Shown: in pieces, positions 16,221 through 24,225 of the stretch
Numbering within the stretch: position 1 is the first letter of the stretch
Layout: every line of letters begins with the position of its first letter
NCBI GenBank assembly: GCA_041659525.1
Contig: JBAZYC010000001.1
Location: 620,001 to 684,000 of the forward strand
Origin: JAAZKV01 sp041659525
GTDB lineage: Archaea; Iainarchaeota; Iainarchaeia; Iainarchaeales; JAAZKV01
Reading direction: 5' to 3'
Length of the DNA stretch: 64,000 nucleotides
The notes under the pieces: generated by a model
The model's database searches: none
What the model saw: the letters and a program-made list of their open reading frames with translations, nothing else
Told to the model about the DNA's origin: nothing
Program-made: the position numbers and the translations under genes

Positions 16221-17420
16221 ATGATTCTAGGGATTTTTTCAGATTCTCACTTGGGCTTTGGTTCTGATGACCGATTCGAGGAAGCATTTGATCGTTTCAA
16301 AGAATCTATTAAAATTTTTAAAGAAAGAAAAGCTGATTTTTTGCTTCACGCAGGGGATTTGTTTGATAGTGCGGTTCCTGAGCAAGAGGTTTGGAAAAAA
16401 ACCTTTGAGTGCTTCAATGAAAATAATGGTCCTTCAGCTGATTTGAAAAAATGTCAATTAAGTGGAACAAGCTCTGTTTGTGTTAAAGGGATTCCCATTA
16501 TTGGAATTCACGGAACTCACGAATTTAGAGGAAAAGATTTTACTAATGCAATAGCAATTTTAGAAGAAGCTAATTGCCTAGTTCATGTGCATGCAGGATT
16601 TGTTGAACTTGAAAAGAATGGCGAAAAAGTTTTTGTTCATGGAATGGGGGGAGTTCCAGAGAAGCACGCTAAGGATGCGCTTGAAAAATATAATCCAACT
16701 CCGGTTAAAGGATCAACTAATTTGCTTTTGCTTCACCAATCCTTCAAAGAGTTCTTGCCTTTTGATGATGACGAGATGATTGCTACTCTTTCACTTAGCG
16801 ATTTACCTAGTGGATTTGATTTGATTATTGATGGTCATCTTCACTGGTCAGATGAACAAAATTTGGGCACAAAAAGATTTCTCTTAACTGGTTCGAGTAT
16901 TTTTACTCAAATGAAAAAATTGGAATCAGAGAGGGCTAAAGGAGTTTTTTTGTTTGATACAAAAACAAAAACGCTTGATTTTGTTCCGTTCAAAACTCAG
17001 CGAAAACTTTTTTATAAAAAAATTGATTTTAAAAATGCAAAACCTGAAGAGGTAGTTTTAGCTGCGGAAAATGAATTAAAAGAAATTTTGTCAAAGAGTT
17101 TTGAAATAAAACCATTAATTAGATTAAAATTAGTGGGTACTCTTGCTAAAGGATTTTCTCCTGCTGATGTTTCACTAAAATTTCCTGATAGTGCTATTTT
17201 TTCTGTAACAAAAAACTTTTCAGTAGATTCTTTTGAAAAAAAAATTCAATCACTCAAAGAGGCTCACTTGGAAAAAAAGAGTATTGCTGAATTCGGAGTA
17301 GATATTTTAGAAAAGAATGTTGAGGAAGCGGGACTCGTAGGAATGGAAACTAGAAGATTGTTTGATTTGCTTTCGATTGGAGAAAATGAAAAAGTGGAAG
17401 GAATTTTACTGAGCAATTAA
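16221..17420 (+). CDS. Mre11/SbcD-like DNA double-strand-break nuclease
   Basis: Calcineurin-like phosphoesterase with the Mre11 motif series: GIFSDSHLGFG (motif I), LLHAGDLFD (motif II), IGIHGTHEFRG (motif III, GxHD/E form), LLLHQSF and IIDGHLHWS (metal-binding His pair). 399 residues from ATG 16221; an upstream TTG in frame adds six residues without support. The C-terminal part after residue 260 is poorly conserved, as in Mre11 proteins. A Rad50 partner is not in the window, whereas in many archaea both genes are adjacent. Confidence 0.85.
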   Translation: MILGIFSDSHLGFGSDDRFEEAFDRFKESIKIFKERKADFLLHAGDLFDSAVPEQEVWKKTFECFNENNGPSADLKKCQLSGTSSVCVKGIPIIGIHGTHEFRGKDFTNAIAILEEANCLVHVHAGFVELEKNGEKVFVHGMGGVPEKHAKDALEKYNPTPVKGSTNLLLLHQSFKEFLPFDDDEMIATLSLSDLPSGFDLIIDGHLHWSDEQNLGTKRFLLTGSSIFTQMKKLESERAKGVFLFDTKTKTLDFVPFKTQRKLFYKKIDFKNAKPEEVVLAAENELKEILSKSFEIKPLIRLKLVGTLAKGFSPADVSLKFPDSAIFSVTKNFSVDSFEKKIQSLKEAHLEKKSIAEFGVDILEKNVEEAGLVGMETRRLFDLLSIGENEKVEGILLSN

Positions 17421-17471
17421 TGTTGTAGGATATTGATGAGATTTTGTTAATGATTTTGAGTTGTGGTTTTT

Positions 17472-17930
17472 ATGATGCGAAATAGTGCTGGTTACAAAAA
17501 ATTGCTTGAAAAAAAGCATGTTTCTGCAATTCAAACTTTAGCTTCTAATGGTAAACCTGTTTCTGCTCGTGCAATTCAAAGAACTATTGGTGGGCAAAGA
17601 GTTGGACAAGAGCAACTTAGTGCTTTAATAAAAAATTTAGTTGAAAAAAAAGGGTTGAAAGTTAAGCGGGGAACAATTAGAACTCAACCTGCTCATGAAG
17701 CACAAAATGAAGAAAAGAAAAAATTGATTAGAGAATTTATAATTCAGCAATCTCTAAAAAGAAGTCCAGTTTCGCCTAAGCAAATAAAATTAAGATTTGG
17801 TGGAAGAAGAGAGGTTGTTACCAGATTGTTTAATGAAGTAGTTAATGATAAAGAATTAATTGGGTTCCTTGCTCAAAAAGGAGTTAGTATAATTAGGGCC
17901 AAAGCTGGCGGCCAAGCAATTAGACCATAA
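17472..17930 (+). CDS. Conserved basic protein with two helix-turn-helix-like segments, function unknown
   Basis: 152 residues from ATG 17472 (a second ATG follows directly). Not recognised as a known family. Two similar helical blocks can be seen, around residues 16-50 (VSAIQTLASNGKPVSARAIQ region) and 85-125 (LKRSPVSPKQIKLRFGG region), each resembling a helix-turn-helix. It is rich in Lys and Arg, consistent with nucleic-acid binding. It runs toward the topoisomerase VI A gene, and the two stops share one palindrome. Confidence 0.6.
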   Translation: MMRNSAGYKKLLEKKHVSAIQTLASNGKPVSARAIQRTIGGQRVGQEQLSALIKNLVEKKGLKVKRGTIRTQPAHEAQNEEKKKLIREFIIQQSLKRSPVSPKQIKLRFGGRREVVTRLFNEVVNDKELIGFLAQKGVSIIRAKAGGQAIRP

Positions 17931-17941
17931 TTTTTTATGGT
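17924..17941. terminator. Bidirectional palindrome containing the stops of two convergent genes
   Basis: ACCATAA-TTTT-TTATGGT is a perfect 7-bp palindrome. The plus-strand gene ends CCA TAA in its left arm (stop 17928-17930) and top6A ends CCA TAA in its right arm read on the minus strand (stop 17935-17937). Confidence 0.6.
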
Positions 17942-19071
17942 AAGAATTCTTTGTTTCTAATTTTTTCAGGCAAGTAGTGTGTTGCAACAAAATCAAGTCT
18001 TTTGTTTGCTAGTGCTTGTTGTTCGATTCTGATTTTTTGATCAAGAGCTTTTTTTAGTTGGTCTTGCCATTCTTTGTTTTGGAACCAAGGGTAAGCCATC
18101 ATTTCTTTTGCTCTCTTAATATCTCCTTCAGTCATTCTTTCTGTTACTGCTTCTAACTTGTATTCTTTAACATCATCAATAGTCATTCCAACGTATTTTG
18201 CGTCTGGTACTGACATGAATTCTGAGTGAGCTGCAAGTGCCATTGATCCTTGTTTTATTACTGAGTAAATATACCATCCGTACGGGTCCCCATCTGTGAA
18301 AACAATTGTTGGTAAATCAAGTTCATTGTGTACTCTGTGAATTAATCTTCTTGCTCCTCTTGCAGCCTGTCCCCCAGTTCCAATTAGAATACATTTGTTT
18401 TGCTTTGGGTATCCTTCTTCAATTAGTCTTTCAAATATTGCTTCTGTTTCGCATACTAGTAAGTATTCAGCATTAGAGTCAACGATTTCTATTTCTTCAG
18501 GTTCTACTCTTGACATTATACTCCATCCTCCTCTTCCGAGTTTTGAGGCGTTGAATTTATCGTTGTGGTGCATTCTGTCTAGTAATGTAATATCTCCATA
18601 AAGTGTTCCTTTTGGATTTGCGTGTAAGTTTAGTTTTTCTCTAATTGTGTCAACCGAGTGTTCAAGATCAACTATTATTGGGTCACTTTCATCTTGTCCT
18701 TCGAAAGTGTTTTCTTTTGTGTCTGCTACTGTGTGTTTTAATTCATAATAAATTTCACGAATAGAAGCTGTTTTGTTGTGTTCTAAGTATTCTCTTGTCT
18801 TTGACATTATCATGCTTGTTTGCATGAATTTTCTTGCGTGTGCAATATTCAAAAAAGTTCTGCTAATTTCTTTTTCTCCAAGTTCAAGGTAACCTTTTTT
18901 TTCGTCCCAAACAACGTTACTTTTTCCTCTTTGCATTGTAGTGAATACAGGGTCTTCTAGTTTAGAGATTTGTCCAACCATAGAGTTAGCTGTTTTTTTG
19001 ATTCTGTCAGCAATTTCTTTTGGACTAACTTTTTCAGTTGTCTTTGATTCTCTTCGTCCTTTTTCACTCAT
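17935..19071 (-). CDS. top6A: DNA topoisomerase VI subunit A
   Basis: Catalytic subunit of type IIB topoisomerase, related to Spo11. It cleaves both DNA strands through a tyrosine. Start ATG 19071 is chosen because GGTG lies six bases upstream; the longer frame begins at TTG. Winged-helix CAP domain with the catalytic tyrosine in SIREIYYELKH (residues 108-109), then Toprim domain with CETEAIFERL and FTDGDPYGWYIYS (Asp260, Asp262 for Mg2+). 378 residues, normal for the family. It follows top6B by 22 bases, forming the usual top6B-top6A operon. Confidence 0.96.
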   Translation of the reverse strand: MSEKGRRESKTTEKVSPKEIADRIKKTANSMVGQISKLEDPVFTTMQRGKSNVVWDEKKGYLELGEKEISRTFLNIAHARKFMQTSMIMSKTREYLEHNKTASIREIYYELKHTVADTKENTFEGQDESDPIIVDLEHSVDTIREKLNLHANPKGTLYGDITLLDRMHHNDKFNASKLGRGGWSIMSRVEPEEIEIVDSNAEYLLVCETEAIFERLIEEGYPKQNKCILIGTGGQAARGARRLIHRVHNELDLPTIVFTDGDPYGWYIYSVIKQGSMALAAHSEFMSVPDAKYVGMTIDDVKEYKLEAVTERMTEGDIKRAKEMMAYPWFQNKEWQDQLKKALDQKIRIEQQALANKRLDFVATHYLPEKIRNKEFLP

Positions 19072-19093
19072 AAAAAACACCAATTAAATATTT

Positions 19094-20809
19094 TTACTTT
19101 TTCTCCTTTTTATCCTCTTTTTTGTCTTCTTTTATTTTCTCTACTTTTGGTTTTGTAATAAAACTATTATCATCCTCTGCGAGTGCTTTTTCTGTTCTCT
19201 TTCTTTCTGCTTCGTCACTCTTTTCATCTAATTGTAATTTTGTCATAACCATTTTTTCCATGTTTTTTTTCATTGTGTCTTCGTTTGATTTTGTAATATT
19301 ACTTAAAGCTCTGCATATTTCAGGAATGTATTTGTAGAACATTAATCTCTTTTGTTGGTTTTCTACTTCTCTTCTCTTGTGTGCAATATAAATTCCTGCT
19401 TTTCTTCCTGTTTGCATTAAAGCCAATCTAATTTCTTCAAGTACCTCTTCTTCATCAGCGATAGCTTGTTTTCCAGCTCCTGTGTAAGGGATGTGTACTG
19501 AAATAAAATTAACAAATACTGTTACTGGTGCGTTTTCTAAATCTTTAATATCATATCTCTTCCAGTCAACTGTTTGAACTGCTTTTGTTAGTGCACAATT
19601 TCCTGTGTCAAATAGTAAAGGTACTCTGTTTGCAAATCTCATTATGTCCATTGATACTTGGTCGTTTACTCTTTTTCCTGCGTTTCCGCCGTAAGCAATT
19701 GCGATTTCTACTTGGAAAGGATATCCTCCAGCGTATACACTTGGTTTTCTAGTTAATACTGTTAAGAATTCTGGTTGTACTATGCTTTGAAGTGATTTTC
19801 TTATTTGGTCTTCTCCGATTGGTCTTAGTGCATCAGTAGTTGGTGCGATAAAGTCAATTGATTTGAATGCTTTAATTATTTCTTCTGCTTCTTCCCAAGT
19901 AAGAGTCTTAGGATCTTTATTCATATCAAAGTGAACTTTCTTTTTTATTTCTTCAATTCCTTTTGCACCCATTCTGTCAAAATCGTTTGTCAAAAATGTT
20001 GCAACTGTTCTTCCTTTTGAAGTTTTGCAGTAAGATAAAATATCGTCAACAGTAGTTCCTTTTGGGTGTGGTTTTATTTCCACTGGTCTTTCAGGTAAAA
20101 CGTTGTGTGTTCTTTTGAAAACAAATTTTTGTCCCATTGGATCTCTAAAAGATAATTGTGCGTGTGGATTTGCAATTGCTGTTCTTCGTAAGTATTCTAG
20201 TGCTCCTTGATCTGAGTCTCTGTATAGTACTCCTTTGAATTTTGCTTGTACGCTAGTTCCGTGGAATTCTTTATCAAGTTCTTTTAAGTTAGCAAATTTT
20301 GGTTCATTCATTTTTGGATCTATTGTTAATTCAAGTGCAATTGCTTTTCCATTAGCTTTTCCAGTTATTACTTTAGTTGCTTTTCCTGTAGTCATTTGTG
20401 AGAGCATTGTGCATCCTGCTGCTCCAATTCCTTGTTGTCCTCGTGATTGCATGTTTCTGTGGAACTTTGTTCCTGCTAAAAGTTTTCCAAATGCTTTTCC
20501 AACATTTTCTTGAGAAATTCCTGGTCCATTATCTGCAACAGTTACTTCGTAGTATTCTTCTCCAAGTTCATCAATTTTTACATCAATGTTTGGTAATATT
20601 CCTGTTTCTTCGCACGCATCAAGAGAATTAGTTACATATTCGTGTACTACCATGGTTAGAGTTCTTACTTTTCCGTATAGTCCAATCATTTGTTTGTTTT
20701 TCTTAAAGAATTCAGCAACAGAGTGTTCTTTGAATTCTTTTTCAAGGTTTGCCACAGCAGCTGTGTTTGCTTCTGCATCAGTTTTTTTTCCTTTTTTTTC
20801 GTCAGACAA
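19094..20809 (-). CDS. top6B: DNA topoisomerase VI subunit B
   Basis: ATPase subunit of topoisomerase VI. GHKL ATP-binding motifs: HEYVTNSLDAC with Asn61, DNGPGI at 93-98, GQQGIGAAG near 124-132. A helix-two-turn-helix and transducer domain follow, with the switch lysine region near QVEIAIAYGGNAGK. The start is TTG at 20809; GGTGA six bases before it supports this unusual codon and no suitable ATG exists nearby. The C-terminus carries a charged Lys/Glu/Asp tail of about 20 residues beyond the core. A TATA box lies near 20885. Confidence 0.96.
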   Translation of the reverse strand: MSDEKKGKKTDAEANTAAVANLEKEFKEHSVAEFFKKNKQMIGLYGKVRTLTMVVHEYVTNSLDACEETGILPNIDVKIDELGEEYYEVTVADNGPGISQENVGKAFGKLLAGTKFHRNMQSRGQQGIGAAGCTMLSQMTTGKATKVITGKANGKAIALELTIDPKMNEPKFANLKELDKEFHGTSVQAKFKGVLYRDSDQGALEYLRRTAIANPHAQLSFRDPMGQKFVFKRTHNVLPERPVEIKPHPKGTTVDDILSYCKTSKGRTVATFLTNDFDRMGAKGIEEIKKKVHFDMNKDPKTLTWEEAEEIIKAFKSIDFIAPTTDALRPIGEDQIRKSLQSIVQPEFLTVLTRKPSVYAGGYPFQVEIAIAYGGNAGKRVNDQVSMDIMRFANRVPLLFDTGNCALTKAVQTVDWKRYDIKDLENAPVTVFVNFISVHIPYTGAGKQAIADEEEVLEEIRLALMQTGRKAGIYIAHKRREVENQQKRLMFYKYIPEICRALSNITKSNEDTMKKNMEKMVMTKLQLDEKSDEAERKRTEKALAEDDNSFITKPKVEKIKEDKKEDKKEKK

Positions 20810-20884
20810 CTTTACTCACCAAGTTAAATATTATTTAATTTCAAATGTTATTTTGCGCTCTCTGCTAATAGCAAAACCCAAAAG

Positions 20885-20893
20885 ATTTATATT
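20885..20893 (-). promoter_or_regulatory. TATA box of the top6B-top6A operon
   Basis: AATATAAAT on the minus strand, about 80 bases before the TTG start, in the 127-base gap between pno1 and top6B. The implied leader of about 50 bases ends in the GGTGA ribosome site. Confidence 0.5.
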
Positions 20894-20936
20894 CCCTAGC
20901 CCTTTTTTGGCGGATTAATTTGGTTTTTACTCTTTT

Positions 20937-21455
20937 TTAGAGTTCAAAACGATCTCTTCTTCCTCCATTTAGGAAGTTTTCCATTGTTTCGTGCTTTGCA
21001 CCCATTAGTAGCATTTGTACTGCTTCTACTGCGCTTTGTATTTCGCCTGCAAGTCCAATTATTGCTACTGTTTTTCCGTGTACTGAGATTAAACAGTGAC
21101 TTTTTTTCTCGATTTCGAGTCTTGCTAGTCCTTCTCTTCCAATTACTCTTCCTCTTTTTGCTTTTTGAGTAGAGTGATTTTTTCCAGTGAACTCAGTAAT
21201 ATCAATTATTTTTAGTAAGTAATCGTCTTTTAGTAAAGTGAATGCGCGTTCTGGAGAAAATCCTCTTGCAATTGCTTTTACAATATCATGAGCAACAAAG
21301 AATTTTTCGCCCTCTCCTTCTACAATTACCTCTCCGTTTCCAGAGTCAACTATTAATTTTATTTTTGTCTTTAGTTCAATTTTTTTTTTAGTAGCTCCGC
21401 CCGGGCCAATGATTACTCCGATTCGTTCATCAGGTATTTTTACGATTTCTTCCAT
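20937..21455 (-). CDS. KH-domain rRNA-processing protein, archaeal Pno1/Dim2-like
   Basis: 172 residues with two KH domains: the first with VGVIIGPGG-type loop (RIGVIIGPGGATKKKIE, residues 11-27), the second around GRVIGREGLARLEIEKKS. The archaeal Dim2/Pno1 homologue assists small-subunit maturation near the 3' end of 16S rRNA and partners with Rio kinase. Rio1 lies two genes upstream on the same strand, a known functional association. The leader contains a tandem palindrome array. Confidence 0.88.
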   Translation of the reverse strand: MEEIVKIPDERIGVIIGPGGATKKKIELKTKIKLIVDSGNGEVIVEGEGEKFFVAHDIVKAIARGFSPERAFTLLKDDYLLKIIDITEFTGKNHSTQKAKRGRVIGREGLARLEIEKKSHCLISVHGKTVAIIGLAGEIQSAVEAVQMLLMGAKHETMENFLNGGRRDRFEL

Positions 21456-21497
21456 TTTTTCATCTCTTGTGTATTGTATTTGTGTTTCTTCTCTAAT

Positions 21498-21590
21498 AAA
21501 AAACTGCCTGTGGTCTTTGTTGAAAGACTACCTGTGGTTTTTAGTAAAAAACCGCCCGCAGTCTTTAGTAAAAGACTGCCCGCAGCATTA
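21498..21590. repeat. 24-base tandem palindrome array with compensatory changes
   Basis: Four units with cores at 21506 (gcctgtggt), 21530 (acctgtggt), 21554 (gcccgcagt) and 21578 (gcccgcagc), exactly 24 bases apart. Right arm of one unit pairs with left arm of the next: GTCTTT/AAAGAC, GGTTTTT/AAAAACC and GCAGTCTTT/AAAGACTGC. The bases differ between pairs but pairing is kept. The array begins at the stop of the small membrane-protein gene and lies upstream of pno1 on the minus strand. Confidence 0.85.
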
Positions 21591-21800
21591 ATAAAATATT
21601 GCCAGTATTTGGTTAACCAGCATTGATAATCCTATGATTACAACTATTACTGGGATTAATGGAAAATTTATGTCCCACCATTTGAGGTCGTTTCCTAGCC
21701 AGATTATTCCCCAAGCTACTACCATTAGAGAGATCATTAGCCATCCTACACTTAGTCTTCTTCTCCAAACAATTTTTTCTTCCATATTTTTTCCCTCCAA
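21588..21800 (-). CDS. Small membrane protein, two helices
   Basis: 70 residues (65 if started at the second Met). Basic N-terminus (KIVWRRRLS), hydrophobic helix about 18-36, a turn with NDLKWWDINFP, and second helix about 47-68. The pattern resembles short two-helix proteins found in many prokaryotes near signalling genes, but I do not recognise a specific family. It sits between rio1 and pno1 on the same strand, with the start 47 bases after the rio1 stop. Confidence 0.6.
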   Translation of the reverse strand: MEGKNMEEKIVWRRRLSVGWLMISLMVVAWGIIWLGNDLKWWDINFPLIPVIVVIIGLSMLVNQILAIFY

Positions 21801-21847
21801 AAAACCTTTTTCTTAATTTACTAAAAGCCCAAAAAGAGCTATAAATA

Positions 21848-22738
21848 TTATTTCTTTCTTTGTTTTTTATTTTTTCTATCTTCATTCTTTCTAGCAATTC
21901 TTTTGTCAGTTCTTTCTTGTTTTCCTTTTTCGATTAGTATTTCTTTTCCTGCTTTTAATTTATCTGCAATTATTTTAATGTCTTCATGCATTTTGTCATA
22001 ATCTGTTTTTACTCCACATTTTGCAAACCATTTTGAGAGATTCATTATATCTCTTTGGAAGAATTCGCGTGCGTTTGGGTGCATTGTAGTAACTGCCTGC
22101 CCTACATCAATAATTACTAGTTCTTCGTCATTGTTTAAAATATTGTATTCACTTAGGTCTGCGTGTACTAATCTTGCGTTAATCATTTTTCCTAAGTATT
22201 CGCAAATAATATTGTATTGTTTTTCTGGTTCTAAAAATGGTTTTTCTTTTGCTCTTGGTGCAGCTTCCCCATTTTTTCCAATAAATTCCATTAGCAAACA
22301 ATTTCTATTTATCGCAATTGGTAAAGGTACTCTTATTTTTGCTTTTGTAAAATCTTCTAGATTTCTAAATTCTTTTTTTGTCCAAAGTTTTACTATTTCT
22401 AGTTTATCTTTTCTAATTTCTTTGAATCTTTCATCCCCAATGATATATTCGTTCATGTGTTTGAAATCAGAGGTATCCACTTTGAATATTTTTAACGCAT
22501 AATGGTTTTCTCCCATTGCACAACGAAAAACATTTCCCTCTTTCCCTGTTGAAATAACAAATTCCAATTCTTCAAAGAATTTTTTTCTTGAGAGTTCATG
22601 TACTGCGCTAAGAGTGGCGGTGTCAAATACTTTATTGAAAACGCTTCTTGTGTGTTCATCTTTAATTAGTCTCTTTTCTTTCACAAGTTTTTCTTTTAGT
22701 GAGTGTCTTTGCTCATTTGTTGGTTCTTCTTCACTCAT
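21848..22738 (-). CDS. rio1: RIO1-type atypical protein kinase/ATPase
   Basis: Ribosome-maturation ATPase/kinase. Key motifs: STGKEGNVFRC (residues 57-67, P-loop), catalytic loop VHADLSEYNIL, metal-binding IIDVGQAV and a Lys in YALKIFKV. The gene starts MSEEEPTNEQRHS and ends in a basic tail (KKQRKK). 296 residues, typical length. Together with pno1 downstream it suggests a small ribosomal-subunit maturation unit. Confidence 0.94.
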   Translation of the reverse strand: MSEEEPTNEQRHSLKEKLVKEKRLIKDEHTRSVFNKVFDTATLSAVHELSRKKFFEELEFVISTGKEGNVFRCAMGENHYALKIFKVDTSDFKHMNEYIIGDERFKEIRKDKLEIVKLWTKKEFRNLEDFTKAKIRVPLPIAINRNCLLMEFIGKNGEAAPRAKEKPFLEPEKQYNIICEYLGKMINARLVHADLSEYNILNNDEELVIIDVGQAVTTMHPNAREFFQRDIMNLSKWFAKCGVKTDYDKMHEDIKIIADKLKAGKEILIEKGKQERTDKRIARKNEDRKNKKQRKK

Positions 22739-22879
22739 GTTTTCATCTTCTATTCAAATCAAGTATTTAACTAATTTTTTTTAAACTCTTTATTTTTCAT
22801 AAAACTTTTTTTATTTTCTTTGAACTCTTCTTAGTTAATAAGAATTAGTTGTTTATTTATTTTAATTATTTTGTAGTGC

Positions 22880-23224
22880 TTAAAATGGTAGGTTTCTTAG
22901 TTTTCCATTTCGTTTTAGCCATTCTACTTGGTTTCCAAGGTATCTCCAAACTACATCCCCTTTGGTTGGTTGGAAATCCCATAATTTGATAATTATTACA
23001 TCATTTTCTCTTATCCAAACTTTTTTTAGTAATTTCCCAGGGATTCTAAATTGTTTTTCTTCCCCATCTTCGCATAGGGCTTTGATTTGGTTTGAGCCCA
23101 TTAATTGAGTAACAACTGCAAATTGTTCAAGTTCTGCGGGGTTAGGTAATCTCATCCGAGTGTAACCAGCTTCTTGTACTTCGGTAGGTTGGTTTGGCTG
23201 TCCCGCTCGTTTCTTATAGTTCAT
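22880..23224 (-). CDS. eif1A: Translation initiation factor aIF1A
   Basis: S1/OB-fold factor that helps initiator tRNA placement on the 30S subunit. The 114 residues include the family pattern RMRLPNPAELEQFAVVTQLMGSNQIKALCEDGEEKQFRIPGKL (reported here in parts: MRLPNPAELE, FRIPGKLLKKVWI) and GDVVWRY near the end. Basic N-terminus and length are typical. It is followed on the same strand, after 141 bases, by rio1. Confidence 0.95.
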   Translation of the reverse strand: MNYKKRAGQPNQPTEVQEAGYTRMRLPNPAELEQFAVVTQLMGSNQIKALCEDGEEKQFRIPGKLLKKVWIRENDVIIIKLWDFQPTKGDVVWRYLGNQVEWLKRNGKLRNLPF

Positions 23225-23355
23225 TTGGTTCTTTCTTTTTGCTGAATTAAAATTTGCTATGCTTTCTCACCCGTGACTTAATTATTAATTATTAATTAGG
23301 TATTAAAACCTGCTGATTTGAACAAAATAGGTTGTAACTGGTGCCTTTTTTGGCT

Positions 23356-23646
23356 CTAGGATTTGTATATTTGGGCGTGTTTTATTCCTTTTATTTTTAG
23401 AGTCCCTTTTTCGCTTACGAGCCCAACTTTTATTGCAATATCAACGCACTTGTTTCCAAATAAATTAATTGAATCCGCTTCTTTAAACAATTCTTCTAAT
23501 TGTTCAGGAGTAACTTCTTCTCCTGCGTAAAATCTTTCTGTTGCAGTAAAACAAACCACTCCCTCTTCAAATGTTTTTCCAATGTGTTCTTTGTCACAAA
23601 CTGCAAGAATTATTCTATAATCCAATTCGTGTTTTTTTGCCATCAT
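23356..23646 (-). CDS. DUF424 family protein
   Basis: 96 residues from ATG 23646, chosen because AAGTGA lies five bases upstream. This small archaeal family is recognisable from VVCFTATERFYAGEEV and INLFGNKCVDIAIKVGLV, with the conserved NxxG and Cys. Its biochemical role is unknown; it is often found with translation genes, as here between aIF2-beta and aIF1A. Confidence 0.85.
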   Translation of the reverse strand: MMAKKHELDYRIILAVCDKEHIGKTFEEGVVCFTATERFYAGEEVTPEQLEELFKEADSINLFGNKCVDIAIKVGLVSEKGTLKIKGIKHAQIYKS

Positions 23647-23746
23647 GTTAATCACTTAATTAATTTAATAATTAAAATCTTTAAAAACAAAAACAATTTT
23701 TAATGCTTTTTTAATTTTTAAAATAAGTTTTATTTAGTTTGTTTAT

Positions 23747-24154
23747 TTAAAGTCCAGCTACTGGTTTTACTGCTCCACAAGCTTCGCATTTTAGCATGTG
23801 TACTCCTTCTTGGATTATTACCTTTGTATCAGGTTTTTTGCATTCAGGGCAAAGAACGAATTGGTTAAAGTAAATTTCTATTAATTTGTTTAATTGAATT
23901 GCTCCAATTTTTCCATTAATTAGTAATTGGTTATTGCTTTCTGTAATTGGGAGTGCAGTTTCTTTTGTTAACCATTTTAAGAAGTGCTTTTTTTCTCTTC
24001 TCATTGTTCTAATTAGTTCTCCAATTCCTCTTACAATTGTTTTATTTCCTTGGATAAATGATTCAGCTCTAGGAATTTCAAATCTCTCGTGGCTCAAAGC
24101 TTTTTGAGGGATACTGTGGTATGCTTTTACTAATAATTCTTCGTAGCTAGCCAT
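23747..24154 (-). CDS. eif2B: Translation initiation factor aIF2 subunit beta
   Basis: Subunit of the initiator-tRNA carrier aIF2. Start ATG 24154 (MASYEELLVKAYHSIP) is the canonical family start and has GTGAG just upstream; the longer frame adds 25 unrelated residues that overlap the preceding gene. Central fold RFEIPRAESFIQGNKTIV and the C-terminal zinc ribbon CPECKKPDT...CEACGA are complete. 135 residues, normal length. Alpha and gamma subunits are not in the window. Confidence 0.94.
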   Translation of the reverse strand: MASYEELLVKAYHSIPQKALSHERFEIPRAESFIQGNKTIVRGIGELIRTMRREKKHFLKWLTKETALPITESNNQLLINGKIGAIQLNKLIEIYFNQFVLCPECKKPDTKVIIQEGVHMLKCEACGAVKPVAGL

Positions 24155-24225
24155 TTTCTCACAAATACTACTTTTAGCAAAACCTATATAAAGCTCATCA
24201 AAAGGCACTTTTGCTAAAGACTTAT

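Noticed and set aside
21498..21590. Possible CRISPR array
   Set aside because: The 24-base period has no spacer sequence between units; all units are related along their full length.
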